NCBI GenBank assembly: GCA_041645075.1
Contig: JBAZQS010000034.1
Location: forward strand, 1 to 7,490
Direction: 5' to 3'
From: JBAZQS01 sp041645075
Lineage (GTDB): Bacteria; Patescibacteriota; Patescibacteriia; 2-01-FULL-39-33
Length of the DNA stretch: 7,490 bases
Under the pieces are notes generated by a model. It saw only the letters and a program-made list of their open reading frames with translations. It had not been told where the DNA came from and did not search any database. Below, one piece after another: positions 1 through 5,893 of this stretch (positions are counted from its first letter, which is position 1; every line of letters begins with the position of its first letter). A program made the position numbers and the translations under genes.

Positions 1-1794
1 CTTTTTTCTCCGCAAAAAAGAAAATTGAAAGAATTCCAAAAACAGCACCAATTGGACAAGCATTTGGTAAGTTCTTTGAATAAATCAAAATTACCCTCGC
101 TCAAGCAATTAAAATATCTGCCCAAAATATTGAATAAAAAAGAAAGGGGCAAGCTGACGTTTGTTTTATGGGTTATCGGCATCTCCTCCTTAATCCTATT
201 GATAAAATTGTCCTTGATGGCGACTGTGGTCGCGCCCGCGGTTGGCGGCCAATATACCGAGGGCTTAATCGGCTCGCCCCGTTTTATCAATCCGATTCTG
301 GCCCAAGCCAATGATGTGGATATGGATTTATCATATTTGATATTTTCCGGCCTGCTCAAATGGGATAAAAACCGGCAACTGGCGCCCGACCTGGCAAAAA
401 GCTATGAAATTTCTTCCGACCAGCTCACTTATACTTTTTATTTAAGAAATGATGTCAAATGGCATGATGGCTCGCCGTTTAAAGCCGATGACATTATATT
501 TACCATTAATTCTATCCAAGACCCGTCTTTTAAAAGCCCTGTATCAAGAAGTTTTCGCGGCATCGCCGTAAATAAAATTGACGATTATACTGTTAAATTC
601 ACGCTCAAAGAGCCGTTCGCGCCGTTTTTAGGCCTGCTAACGGTAGGTATTTTGCCGGAACATTTATGGTACGATATTACGCCGGCCAACGCTGATTTAG
701 CCGAATTAAATAAAAGACCGATCGGCACCGGACCGTGGAAATTCAATAATCTTAAAAAAGATAAAACCGGCGTGATTAAGTCCTATACTTTAATTCAAAA
801 TTCCGATTATTACGATAAAAAACCCTACTTGCAAAAAATTATTTTTAAATTTTATGGCGACTTTATTTCGGCGGTTGAGGCCCTAAAAAGCAAGGACGCG
901 CAAGGCATCTCTTATCTGCCGAAAGAATACGCCCAAGAATTAAAAAAATATAAAGACATAAGCTATAATCAATTGGACCAGCCGCAATATACCGCCATAT
1001 TTTTCAATCAAATGAAAAATAATATCTTGAGCGCGGATTATATCAGGCAGGCCTTGGCGCTCGGGACCAATAAGCAGAAAATCGTGGCCGAAGCGTTCGG
1101 TCCGGACACGAAAATTATTGACGGGCCGACTTTGCCCGGCATTGCCACTAATCCGAATATAAAAAAATATCCTTATGACCCGCAAGCCGCCGTGGATTTA
1201 TTAGAAAAAAACGGCTGGCCGCTCACGGCCACCACCACGCCCGACGGCCTGACCGAACAAATAAGAAAAAAGAAGGGCTGGTATTTAAATATTACCCTGA
1301 CCACGGTGGACCAGCCCGAAAATGTAAAAGCGGCCGAAATCATCAAGCAATCCTGGGATCAAATTGGCTTTAAGACCACCCTGAATATTATTGACAAATC
1401 AAAAATTCTGCAGGAAATCATCAATCCGAGAGAATATGAAGCGCTTTTATTCGGCGAGAATATCGGCTCTGATCCCGACCCATTCCCCTTTTGGCATTCT
1501 TCGCAAAATGAATATCCGGGCCTGAACTTGGCGATATTTACCGATAAAAAAGTTGATAAAATTTTGGAAGATGCCCGCAAAACCAATAACTGGGACGAGA
1601 GAAAAAAGAATTACGCGGCTTTTCAGGAGATTATCGCCCAGCAATTGCCTGCCATCTTCTTATATAATCCAACCTATACTTACCCTCAAGATAAATCATT
1701 AAAGGGTTTTAATCTCTTTGGCATTTCGGCGCCGGCCGACCGATTTGCCAATTTATCGGATTGGTATATTAAAACAAAAAGGGTCTGGAAATAA
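1..1794 (+). CDS. Membrane-anchored ABC transporter substrate-binding protein, family 5 (peptide/nickel type), 5' end outside window
   Basis: Extracytoplasmic solute-binding protein of the SBP_bac_5 (OppA/DppA-like) family, which captures oligopeptides or similar ligands for an ABC importer. Numbering from a TTG at 25 (589 codons): a basic N-terminal tail (1-44), one hydrophobic helix (about 45-70) with no lipobox cysteine, so probably an uncleaved membrane anchor, then the binding domain. Family hallmarks are the LRNDVKWHDGSPFKADD block (140-156), PIGTGPWKF (232-240), and a C-terminal lobe with SDPDPFPFW (482-490). The frame stays open from base 1 to 25 with no stop, so the true start is probably left of the window; TTG at 25 is only the first usable codon inside it. 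No permease or ATPase genes follow: a long hairpin and a tRNA come next. The family assignment is firm; the ligand is unknown. Glycine codons are strongly GGC-biased (23 of 29 by my count). Confidence 0.93.
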   Translation, partial: LFSPQKRKLKEFQKQHQLDKHLVSSLNKSKLPSLKQLKYLPKILNKKERGKLTFVLWVIGISSLILLIKLSLMATVVAPAVGGQYTEGLIGSPRFINPILAQANDVDMDLSYLIFSGLLKWDKNRQLAPDLAKSYEISSDQLTYTFYLRNDVKWHDGSPFKADDIIFTINSIQDPSFKSPVSRSFRGIAVNKIDDYTVKFTLKEPFAPFLGLLTVGILPEHLWYDITPANADLAELNKRPIGTGPWKFNNLKKDKTGVIKSYTLIQNSDYYDKKPYLQKIIFKFYGDFISAVEALKSKDAQGISYLPKEYAQELKKYKDISYNQLDQPQYTAIFFNQMKNNILSADYIRQALALGTNKQKIVAEAFGPDTKIIDGPTLPGIATNPNIKKYPYDPQAAVDLLEKNGWPLTATTTPDGLTEQIRKKKGWYLNITLTTVDQPENVKAAEIIKQSWDQIGFKTTLNIIDKSKILQEIINPREYEALLFGENIGSDPDPFPFWHSSQNEYPGLNLAIFTDKKVDKILEDARKTNNWDERKKNYAAFQEIIAQQLPAIFLYNPTYTYPQDKSLKGFNLFGISAPADRFANLSDWYIKTKRVWK

Positions 1795-1801
1795 TGGGAC
1801 G

Positions 1802-1907
1802 TGAAATCACGGAAAACACAAAAACACAAAAACATGGAAACATGGGGGGGGCACTAATTAAATTCTTGTTTTAGTGTTTTCGTGTTTCCATGTTTTCCGT
1901 GATTTTA
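1802..1907. repeat. Long inverted repeat of octamer units (hairpin) between the SBP gene and tRNA-Leu
   Basis: Arms 1804-1842 and 1867-1905 are in exact register: 15 perfect pairs at the base, then 17 more Watson-Crick pairs and 2 G-T pairs, with 5 mismatches over 39 positions, around a loop of 24 bases that holds a run of eight G (1844-1851). Each arm consists of four tandem octamers of the form NN(G/A)AAACA: 1811-1818, 1819-1826, 1827-1834 and 1835-1842 on the left, and their complements 1867-1874, 1875-1882, 1883-1890 and 1891-1898 on the right. It could end the upstream transcript, but it lacks a good U-tract (only TTTT before AG). It may instead be a dispersed genomic repeat. The structure is seen directly; the role is unknown. 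Confidence 0.85.
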
Positions 1908-1991
1908 GCCGAAGTGGTGAAATTGGTATACACGCAGCGTTCAGAACGCTGTGGATGCAAATCCATGGGAGTTCAAATCTCCCCTTCGGCA
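1908..1991 (+). tRNA. tRNA-Leu, anticodon CAG
   Basis: A complete class II tRNA can be folded by eye. The acceptor stem GCCGAAG (1908-1914) pairs with CTTCGGC (1984-1990), followed by discriminator A (1991). The D-arm lies at about 1917-1932. The anticodon stem CAGCG/CGCTG (1935-1939 with 1947-1951) encloses loop TTCAGAA with anticodon CAG at 1942-1944, which reads CUG leucine codons. A long variable arm has a TGGAT/ATCCA stem at about 1952-1965. The T-arm GGGAG/CTCCC (1967-1971 with 1979-1983) holds loop TTCAAAT. The long variable arm and A discriminator fit leucine. The 3' CCA is not encoded (TAA follows the discriminator), so a CCA-adding enzyme is needed. The 5' end abuts the large inverted repeat. 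Confidence 0.95.
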
Positions 1992-2071
1992 TAAAAACAA
2001 AGGGTTATTCATTTCACGCCCCCTTCGTCGAAAACTTCTTAAATAAGTAGCAGATAAAAACGTTATAAATT

Positions 2072-3208
2072 ATGAAAATAGCATTTATTCATAGTGACAA
2101 GAAAATAGGTACTGGCGCACACTTTATTAATGACCTTATTGCCTGCAAATTGCGGGAAAAAGGCGTAGAGGTAAATAACTTTTATCCACAATTTTTGCTC
2201 ACTGACACTCCCACCCACTTTAAGGGTATTAATAATATTCTTTTTTTTTATTCTTTACTGGAAAAACGCGATGAGATACTGCGTCACGATATTATTCAGG
2301 GGACGACCTACACGCCGCTCGCTTTTCTCCGTTTTTCCAAACCAGTTGTGTCGCATTTTGGCTCAACGACCATGGGTTTTTTGCGAGCCGTTCCAAAAAC
2401 CAACCTTTTAGAAAACGGGTGCAGTGATGTTTTTTTTCGTTTAAAACAATCGGGAGCGATTCGCGAACTTAACATAAAAACGCGCCGCCCGCTCAATGAT
2501 ATCGCTTCTATTGAACAGTATGCGGCGGAGCGCGCGGACTATGTTATAGCCACATCTGATATCGTAAAAAACGATCTTATAGGAGTAGGGATTGCGGCCG
2601 AAAAAATTGAAGTTATTCACAATGCGATTGAGGATTATTGGTTTGAAACACCAAACGCAAATTTGGAGAATAGCGCCTCACTTGTTTTTCTGGGCAGAAT
2701 TGGAGAAGACCCATTTACCCTGAAGTTAAAAGGAGTTGACCGCCTCATTTCGCTTTTTGAGCGGTTTCCAGAAGTCGACAAATTTTCAGTGGTGATGTCG
2801 CGGAATAAAAAGCTAATACAATGGATGAGAGACAATATTCCGAATCATTCCATCGCCGTAAATGCGGTTAAAGACGCCATTCCCGCTCTGCTTAAAAAGT
2901 ATGCGGGAGGTATTGCGCTTTTAACTTCGCGCTACGAAGGATTTTCGCTAAGTTTGGTTGAAGCGATGTCGCAGGGTTTGGTACCGATCAGCTTTTCTGT
3001 CGGCATCGCTCCCGAAATCATCCGCAATGAAAAAAATGGGTTTATTGTTCATACTCTCGATGAAGCTGAAGAAAAAATAAATCTTTTACTCAAAGATCCC
3101 GCCTTGCGGCATCGCCTATCCTTGAGCGCCAAAGAAACCGCGAAACAATTTAGATCCGACGCGATGATTGAAAAGATGCTTGTATTGTACAAAAAAATCT
3201 TAGGATAA
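2072..3208 (+). CDS. Glycosyltransferase, GT4-like (GT-B fold)
   Basis: Probable retaining glycosyltransferase that moves a sugar from a nucleotide-sugar donor to a cell-surface glycan or lipid acceptor; 378 residues, the usual size. The N-terminal Rossmann half (1-180) starts with MKIAFIHSDKKIGTGAH and has a helix/strand region around PVVSHFGSTTMGF (91-103). The hinge is marked by IEVIHNAIEDYWF (179-191). The C-terminal donor-binding half has LVFLGRI (204-210), LTSRYEGFSLSLVEAMSQG (284-302) with the EX7E pair E289/E297, and PEIIRNEKNGFIV (314-326). ATG at 2072 has no clear Shine-Dalgarno sequence; it lies 80 bases after tRNA-Leu, and rnj starts 26 bases after its stop. Glycine codons are spread evenly (GGC 5, GGT 5, GGA 7, GGG 4), unlike the GGC-biased SBP gene, which hints at acquisition. 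T9 (2241-2249) and T8 (2430-2437) tracts lie in the first third. Donor and acceptor cannot be told. Confidence 0.88.
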   Translation: MKIAFIHSDKKIGTGAHFINDLIACKLREKGVEVNNFYPQFLLTDTPTHFKGINNILFFYSLLEKRDEILRHDIIQGTTYTPLAFLRFSKPVVSHFGSTTMGFLRAVPKTNLLENGCSDVFFRLKQSGAIRELNIKTRRPLNDIASIEQYAAERADYVIATSDIVKNDLIGVGIAAEKIEVIHNAIEDYWFETPNANLENSASLVFLGRIGEDPFTLKLKGVDRLISLFERFPEVDKFSVVMSRNKKLIQWMRDNIPNHSIAVNAVKDAIPALLKKYAGGIALLTSRYEGFSLSLVEAMSQGLVPISFSVGIAPEIIRNEKNGFIVHTLDEAEEKINLLLKDPALRHRLSLSAKETAKQFRSDAMIEKMLVLYKKILG

Positions 3209-3234
3209 ATTACTACATTATTAACCATAAAACC

Positions 3235-5202
3235 ATGACTAAAGAAATGTTTGCCTCGCCAAAAAATCCGCCTCAAAGCCCAAGCGGGCTCGCCTCCTCG
3301 CCTCGCGGCCAGCCTCGCCGAGTCTGGGCGGGCGAAGCGGGGCTGAGTCGAAGCGGGCCAAGGGGCGGCGGTCAGCCGTACCGCCGAATTTTCCGAGGCG
3401 GTAAAAGAATTGTTTTTAAACCGCGCCCCGGCGAGGCCGCAAAATCAAAAACACACCCTTCGCCCTCGGGCGAAACAGCGCCAAAACCGCCAAAGCCGGA
3501 CCGGGAGTTTTCGCACGGCCAAAAAAATAAACCGGGAGAAGGCGTGTTAAAAATCATCCCCTTGGGCGGCTGCGAGGAGGTGGGACGCAATATGACCGTC
3601 TTTGAATATGGAGAAGACATTGTCATTTTAGATATGGGACTCCAATTTCCCGAAGAAGACATGCCGGGCATTGATTATATTATTCCCAATATTGAATATT
3701 TAAGAGGCAAAGAAAAAAATATCCGGGGCGTAATATTCTCTCACGGCCACCTTGACCATATCGGCGCCGCGCCGATTTTATTGGAAAAATTAGGCAATCC
3801 GGCGATTATCGGCCGCGACCTGACCATCGCCATGGTTAAGCACCGCCAAGAAGATTACCAAAAAGGCAGCGCCAAAAAATTAAAAACTATTATTATAAAA
3901 ACTCTAAATGACCGATTAAAACTCGGAGTGTTTGAGGTCGGCTTTTTCCAAATTGAGCATTCTATCAGAGACGCGGTCGGCGTTATTTTAAAAACACCGC
4001 CGGGCACAATTATCCATCCGGGCGATTGGACCTTGGAAAAAGACGAGCACGGCCGGCCATTATTGGATTACTCGCCTTTGGCCAAATTGCCGCGGCCGAC
4101 TATTTTAATGTTAGAAGCCCTGGGCGCTATTAACGATAAGGAAAGCGTCAGCACCCAAGAAATGCAAAAAAATTTAACCGACCTGATTACCAATGCCGCC
4201 GGCAGAACGATTATCGGCACTTTTTCTTCTCAAATTGAAAGAATTGATTGGATTTTAAATACCGCCCAAAAATTAGGCAAAAAAGTCGCTTTGGACGGCT
4301 ATAGTATGAAAATGAACGTGGAAATATCGCAGAAACTCGGCTATATTAAAGTCAAAAAAGATACGATAATCGGCATAGATAAAATTGATGATTATCCGGA
4401 TAATAAAATCGTAGTTTTATGCACCGGCGCCCAAGGCGAAGGCAACGCGGTCTTGTCGCGCGTTATTGACGGCGACCATCGCTATGTTAAGTTGCGAAAA
4501 TCAGACACGGTTATTCTTTCATCTTCAATTATTCCGGGCAATGAAAGAACCATCCAGCGCCTTAAGGACAATCTATACCGCCAATGCGACAATGTCATTC
4601 ACGGCAATATTATGGATATCCATGTTTCCGGCCACGGCAACAGCGATGATATGGTTTATATGCTAAAAACCGTAAGGCCGGATTATTTTGTGCCGGTATA
4701 CGCCAATCATTATATGCTCAAAGAAGCGGCCAAATTAGCCAGAGAAAATCATTTTAACCCTTCAAGAATTTTTGTGTCCGACAACGGCCAAATTATGGAA
4801 TTTGATAAAAATAGCGGCCGCTTAACCGATAAAAGGGTGCCGGCTGATTATATTTTTGTGGACGGCTTGGGCATCACCGACAGCAACAATGTGGTGCTTC
4901 GCGACCGCAAAATGATGGCCGAAGACGGCATGATAGTCATCATCGCGACGGTCAACGGCCGGACCGGCCAATTAGTCCATAACCCCGATTTGATTTCCCG
5001 CGGTTTTGTTTATATGAAAGAAAATAAAAAATTAATTGAAATGACTCGGCAGAAAGTCAAAACCATTCTTAAGGACCATAGCGCGAAAATCGCGCCCGAT
5101 GATAAATTGATTAAAGATAAAATTAGAAATGAAATCGGCAAATTCCTGTATCAGAAAACCGAAAAGCGGCCCATGATTCTGCCGGTGATTATTGAGGTGT
5201 AA
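3235..5202 (+). CDS. rnj: Ribonuclease J (metallo-beta-lactamase/beta-CASP RNase) with extended N-terminal tail
   Basis: RNase J acts as a 5'-3' exonuclease and endonuclease in mRNA turnover and rRNA maturation. Of 655 residues, about 1-102 form a basic, Pro/Gly-rich, probably disordered tail; the core from VLKIIPLGGCEEVGRN (104-119) has the family's usual length (about 552). Seen motifs: SHGHLDHIG (metal ligands H170, H172, D174, H175), EHSIRD (H242), HPGDW (D264), beta-CASP LCTGAQGE (395-402), SSSIIPGNE (429-437), HVSGHG (463-468), and C-terminal RPMILPVIIEV. Two motifs depart from the B. subtilis J1 pattern as I recall it: PIHGE reads PVYAN (487-491), so the last zinc-ligand His is Tyr489, and SDSTN reads LEALG (293-297). 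ATG 3235 lies 26 bases after the glycosyltransferase stop, without a Shine-Dalgarno site; GTG 3544 is a possible alternative start. It ends at a strong terminator. Confidence 0.95.
   Translation: MTKEMFASPKNPPQSPSGLASSPRGQPRRVWAGEAGLSRSGPRGGGQPYRRIFRGGKRIVFKPRPGEAAKSKTHPSPSGETAPKPPKPDREFSHGQKNKPGEGVLKIIPLGGCEEVGRNMTVFEYGEDIVILDMGLQFPEEDMPGIDYIIPNIEYLRGKEKNIRGVIFSHGHLDHIGAAPILLEKLGNPAIIGRDLTIAMVKHRQEDYQKGSAKKLKTIIIKTLNDRLKLGVFEVGFFQIEHSIRDAVGVILKTPPGTIIHPGDWTLEKDEHGRPLLDYSPLAKLPRPTILMLEALGAINDKESVSTQEMQKNLTDLITNAAGRTIIGTFSSQIERIDWILNTAQKLGKKVALDGYSMKMNVEISQKLGYIKVKKDTIIGIDKIDDYPDNKIVVLCTGAQGEGNAVLSRVIDGDHRYVKLRKSDTVILSSSIIPGNERTIQRLKDNLYRQCDNVIHGNIMDIHVSGHGNSDDMVYMLKTVRPDYFVPVYANHYMLKEAAKLARENHFNPSRIFVSDNGQIMEFDKNSGRLTDKRVPADYIFVDGLGITDSNNVVLRDRKMMAEDGMIVIIATVNGRTGQLVHNPDLISRGFVYMKENKKLIEMTRQKVKTILKDHSAKIAPDDKLIKDKIRNEIGKFLYQKTEKRPMILPVIIEV
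3278..3370. repeat. GC-rich repeat-like block translated within the rnj N-terminal tail
   Basis: Bases 3281-3370 are 78% G+C (70 of 90), far above the flanking DNA. They contain short iterated words: AAGCGGG three times (3282, 3335, 3351) and CTCGCC three times (3289, 3297, 3314), with a fourth CTCGCC just upstream at 3255. Near-copies GCCGAGTC and GCTGAGTC also occur, plus a small GCCC/GGGC palindrome at 3278-3289. The block encodes roughly residues 16-46 of RNase J without a stop. It looks like a dispersed GC-rich element captured in frame, similar in composition to the palindromes at 5218 and 5776. That it is a mobile or genome-wide repeat is inference. Confidence 0.55.
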
Positions 5203-5217
5203 TTAGGTGGTAGGTAG

Positions 5218-5253
5218 CCTGCCCGCAACGCTTCGCGTAGCGATGCGGGCGGG
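5218..5253. repeat. GC-rich palindrome downstream of rnj
   Basis: GCCCGCA (5221-5227) pairs with TGCGGGC (5244-5250). After one A-A mismatch, CGCT pairs with AGCG around loop TCGCGT; outside, CC (5218-5219) pairs with GG (5252-5253). It has no U-tract, and a proper terminator follows 18 bases later, so this looks like a REP-like extragenic palindrome rather than a terminator. It may protect the 3' end of rnj mRNA from exonucleases. Confidence 0.6.
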
Positions 5254-5270
5254 GAGCTTGTGGCTTGTAG

Positions 5271-5299
5271 AAAAAATCCCGCTCACGCGGGATTTTTTT
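5271..5299. terminator. Bidirectional intrinsic terminator between rnj (+) and the SpeD-like gene (-)
   Basis: AAAAAATCCCGC (5271-5282), loop TCAC, GCGGGATTTTTT (5287-5298) plus one more T: a perfect 12-bp stem with a U-tract on either strand. It ends rnj transcripts on the plus strand and the convergent SpeD-like gene on the minus strand; the latter's TAA stop (5300-5298) overlaps the arm. Confidence 0.93.
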
Positions 5300-5687
5300 A
5301 ATACCTAAATAAAATTTTCATTTTTGATTTTTTGCCTTTGAAAAAATTCTTACAGAACTTTTCCGCGGGATCTGGCTCGAAAAAACAACAACTAAAAATA
5401 TCAATAAAGACCCTATCCCCCTCTTTATCATCGCAATGAGTAGTGATGGATGAGGTTTCAATAAACTGAAAAGCGGAATATCCTTCCAATGAGCTTTCGG
5501 CAAATTTTTCAACTCTGGTAGGGCCGTGGGCCTTCATCTTTAAAAGCCGAACCAGTTTTTTCACAAATTCTTTAATCGCTTTTGGCGATTGGATAAGGTC
5601 ATGATCGCAGCCAGCCAAATCAATGCTGGCTAACATCCCCCAGGCCTTCTTATTTTTATAGGCCTGACGAAGGGTGGTTATTTTCAT
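5298..5687 (-). CDS. SpeD-like pyruvoyl-dependent decarboxylase (S-adenosylmethionine decarboxylase family)
   Basis: 129 residues, the normal length of prokaryotic AdoMet decarboxylase proenzymes. These self-cleave at a serine to create a pyruvoyl cofactor and feed polyamine synthesis in the cytoplasm. Visible blocks: AWGMLASIDLAGCDHDLI (15-32), a helix FVKKLVRLLKMKA (41-53), GYSAFQFIETSSITTH (69-84) and DIFSCCFFEPDPAEKF (96-111). Aligned with the classical ESH...H motif, Ser79 falls at the pyruvoyl-forming position, His84 matches the processing histidine and Cys100 the catalytic cysteine. The residues around the cleavage site (T78, S80) differ from the Glu and His of classical SpeD. Some SpeD homologues in bacteria and archaea are known to have become pyruvoyl-dependent L-ornithine or L-arginine decarboxylases, so the substrate is open; no spermidine synthase lies nearby. 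ATG at 5687 follows AAAAAAGAG, too close for a normal Shine-Dalgarno site. Confidence 0.85.
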   Translation of the reverse strand: MKITTLRQAYKNKKAWGMLASIDLAGCDHDLIQSPKAIKEFVKKLVRLLKMKAHGPTRVEKFAESSLEGYSAFQFIETSSITTHCDDKEGDRVFIDIFSCCFFEPDPAEKFCKNFFKGKKSKMKILFRY

Positions 5688-5699
5688 CTCTTTTTTAAT

Positions 5700-5759
5700 T
5701 TACAATTATGAATAAACTTCCCTCGCCAAAGTCGGTTTGGAAATCAATTTTAATTGTAA
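5700..5759. repeat. Spaced 9-bp inverted repeat upstream of the SpeD-like gene
   Basis: TTACAATTA (5700-5708) and TAATTGTAA (5751-5759) are exact reverse complements separated by 42 bases. They sit 13 to 72 bases upstream of the minus-strand ATG. They could form an operator or a leader hairpin, but the arms are AT-rich and might arise by chance. I see no convincing -35/-10 pair for the minus-strand gene. Confidence 0.3.
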
Positions 5760-5775
5760 GACAAATAAATTAAAA

Positions 5776-5845
5776 AATCAAGCAAGTGGATAACTCGGGG
5801 CGGGGCAACCTGCCTGCCGGTAGGCAACCCGCCCCCACTTGATTA
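5776..5845. repeat. GC-rich compound palindrome in the divergent SpeD-like/trpS spacer
   Basis: The outer arms AATCAAG (5776-5782) and CTTGATT (5838-5844) pair; CAAGTGG (5783-5789) offers an alternative partner for CCACTTG (5835-5841). Further in, GGGGCGGG pairs with CCCGCCCC, and the centre holds the hairpin TGCCT/AGGCA around GCCGGT (5811-5826). The left arm carries a small insertion relative to the right. The TGCCTGCCGG core resembles short extragenic palindromes that I recall from Parcubacteria genomes; this should be tested against the whole genome. Confidence 0.7.
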
Positions 5846-5866
5846 AAAAAATTATTCTGTTAAAAT
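5839..5866 (+). promoter_or_regulatory. Probable sigma-70 type promoter of trpS
   Basis: A -35-like TTGATT (5839-5844), a 16-base spacer and a -10 TAAAAT (5861-5866) preceded by TG at 5858-5859, giving an extended -10. The predicted transcription start near 5873 leaves a leader of about 20 bases before the trpS ATG. The -35 box lies inside the outer arm of the palindrome. Consensus matching by eye only. Confidence 0.45.
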
Positions 5867-5893
5867 TAAGTCATGATGATTTAAAACAATGAT

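Noticed and set aside
940..1644. Several open frames of 65-81 codons on the minus strand inside the SBP gene.
   Set aside because: They lie wholly within a firmly assigned gene, have no recognisable motif, and look like composition shadows.
1981..2032. CCCCTTCG occurs at the tRNA-Leu 3' end and again about 40 bases downstream, like a partial attachment-site repeat.
   Set aside because: Only eight bases are shared, there is no integrase gene, and no second copy flanks the glycosyltransferase on the other side.
2064..2069. TATAAA just before the glycosyltransferase ATG as a -10 box.
   Set aside because: Transcription would begin inside the coding sequence, and there is no matching -35; the region is simply AT-rich.
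3372..3671. A 99-codon minus-strand frame opposite the rnj N-terminal tail.
   Set aside because: It overlaps the coding strand of RNase J, and its Pro/Gly-rich composition comes from the GC-rich repeat read backwards.
5873..5884. ATGATGATTTAA as a leader mini-ORF controlling trpS.
   Set aside because: It has three codons, no tryptophan codons and no attenuator-like hairpins after it, so it is most likely chance.
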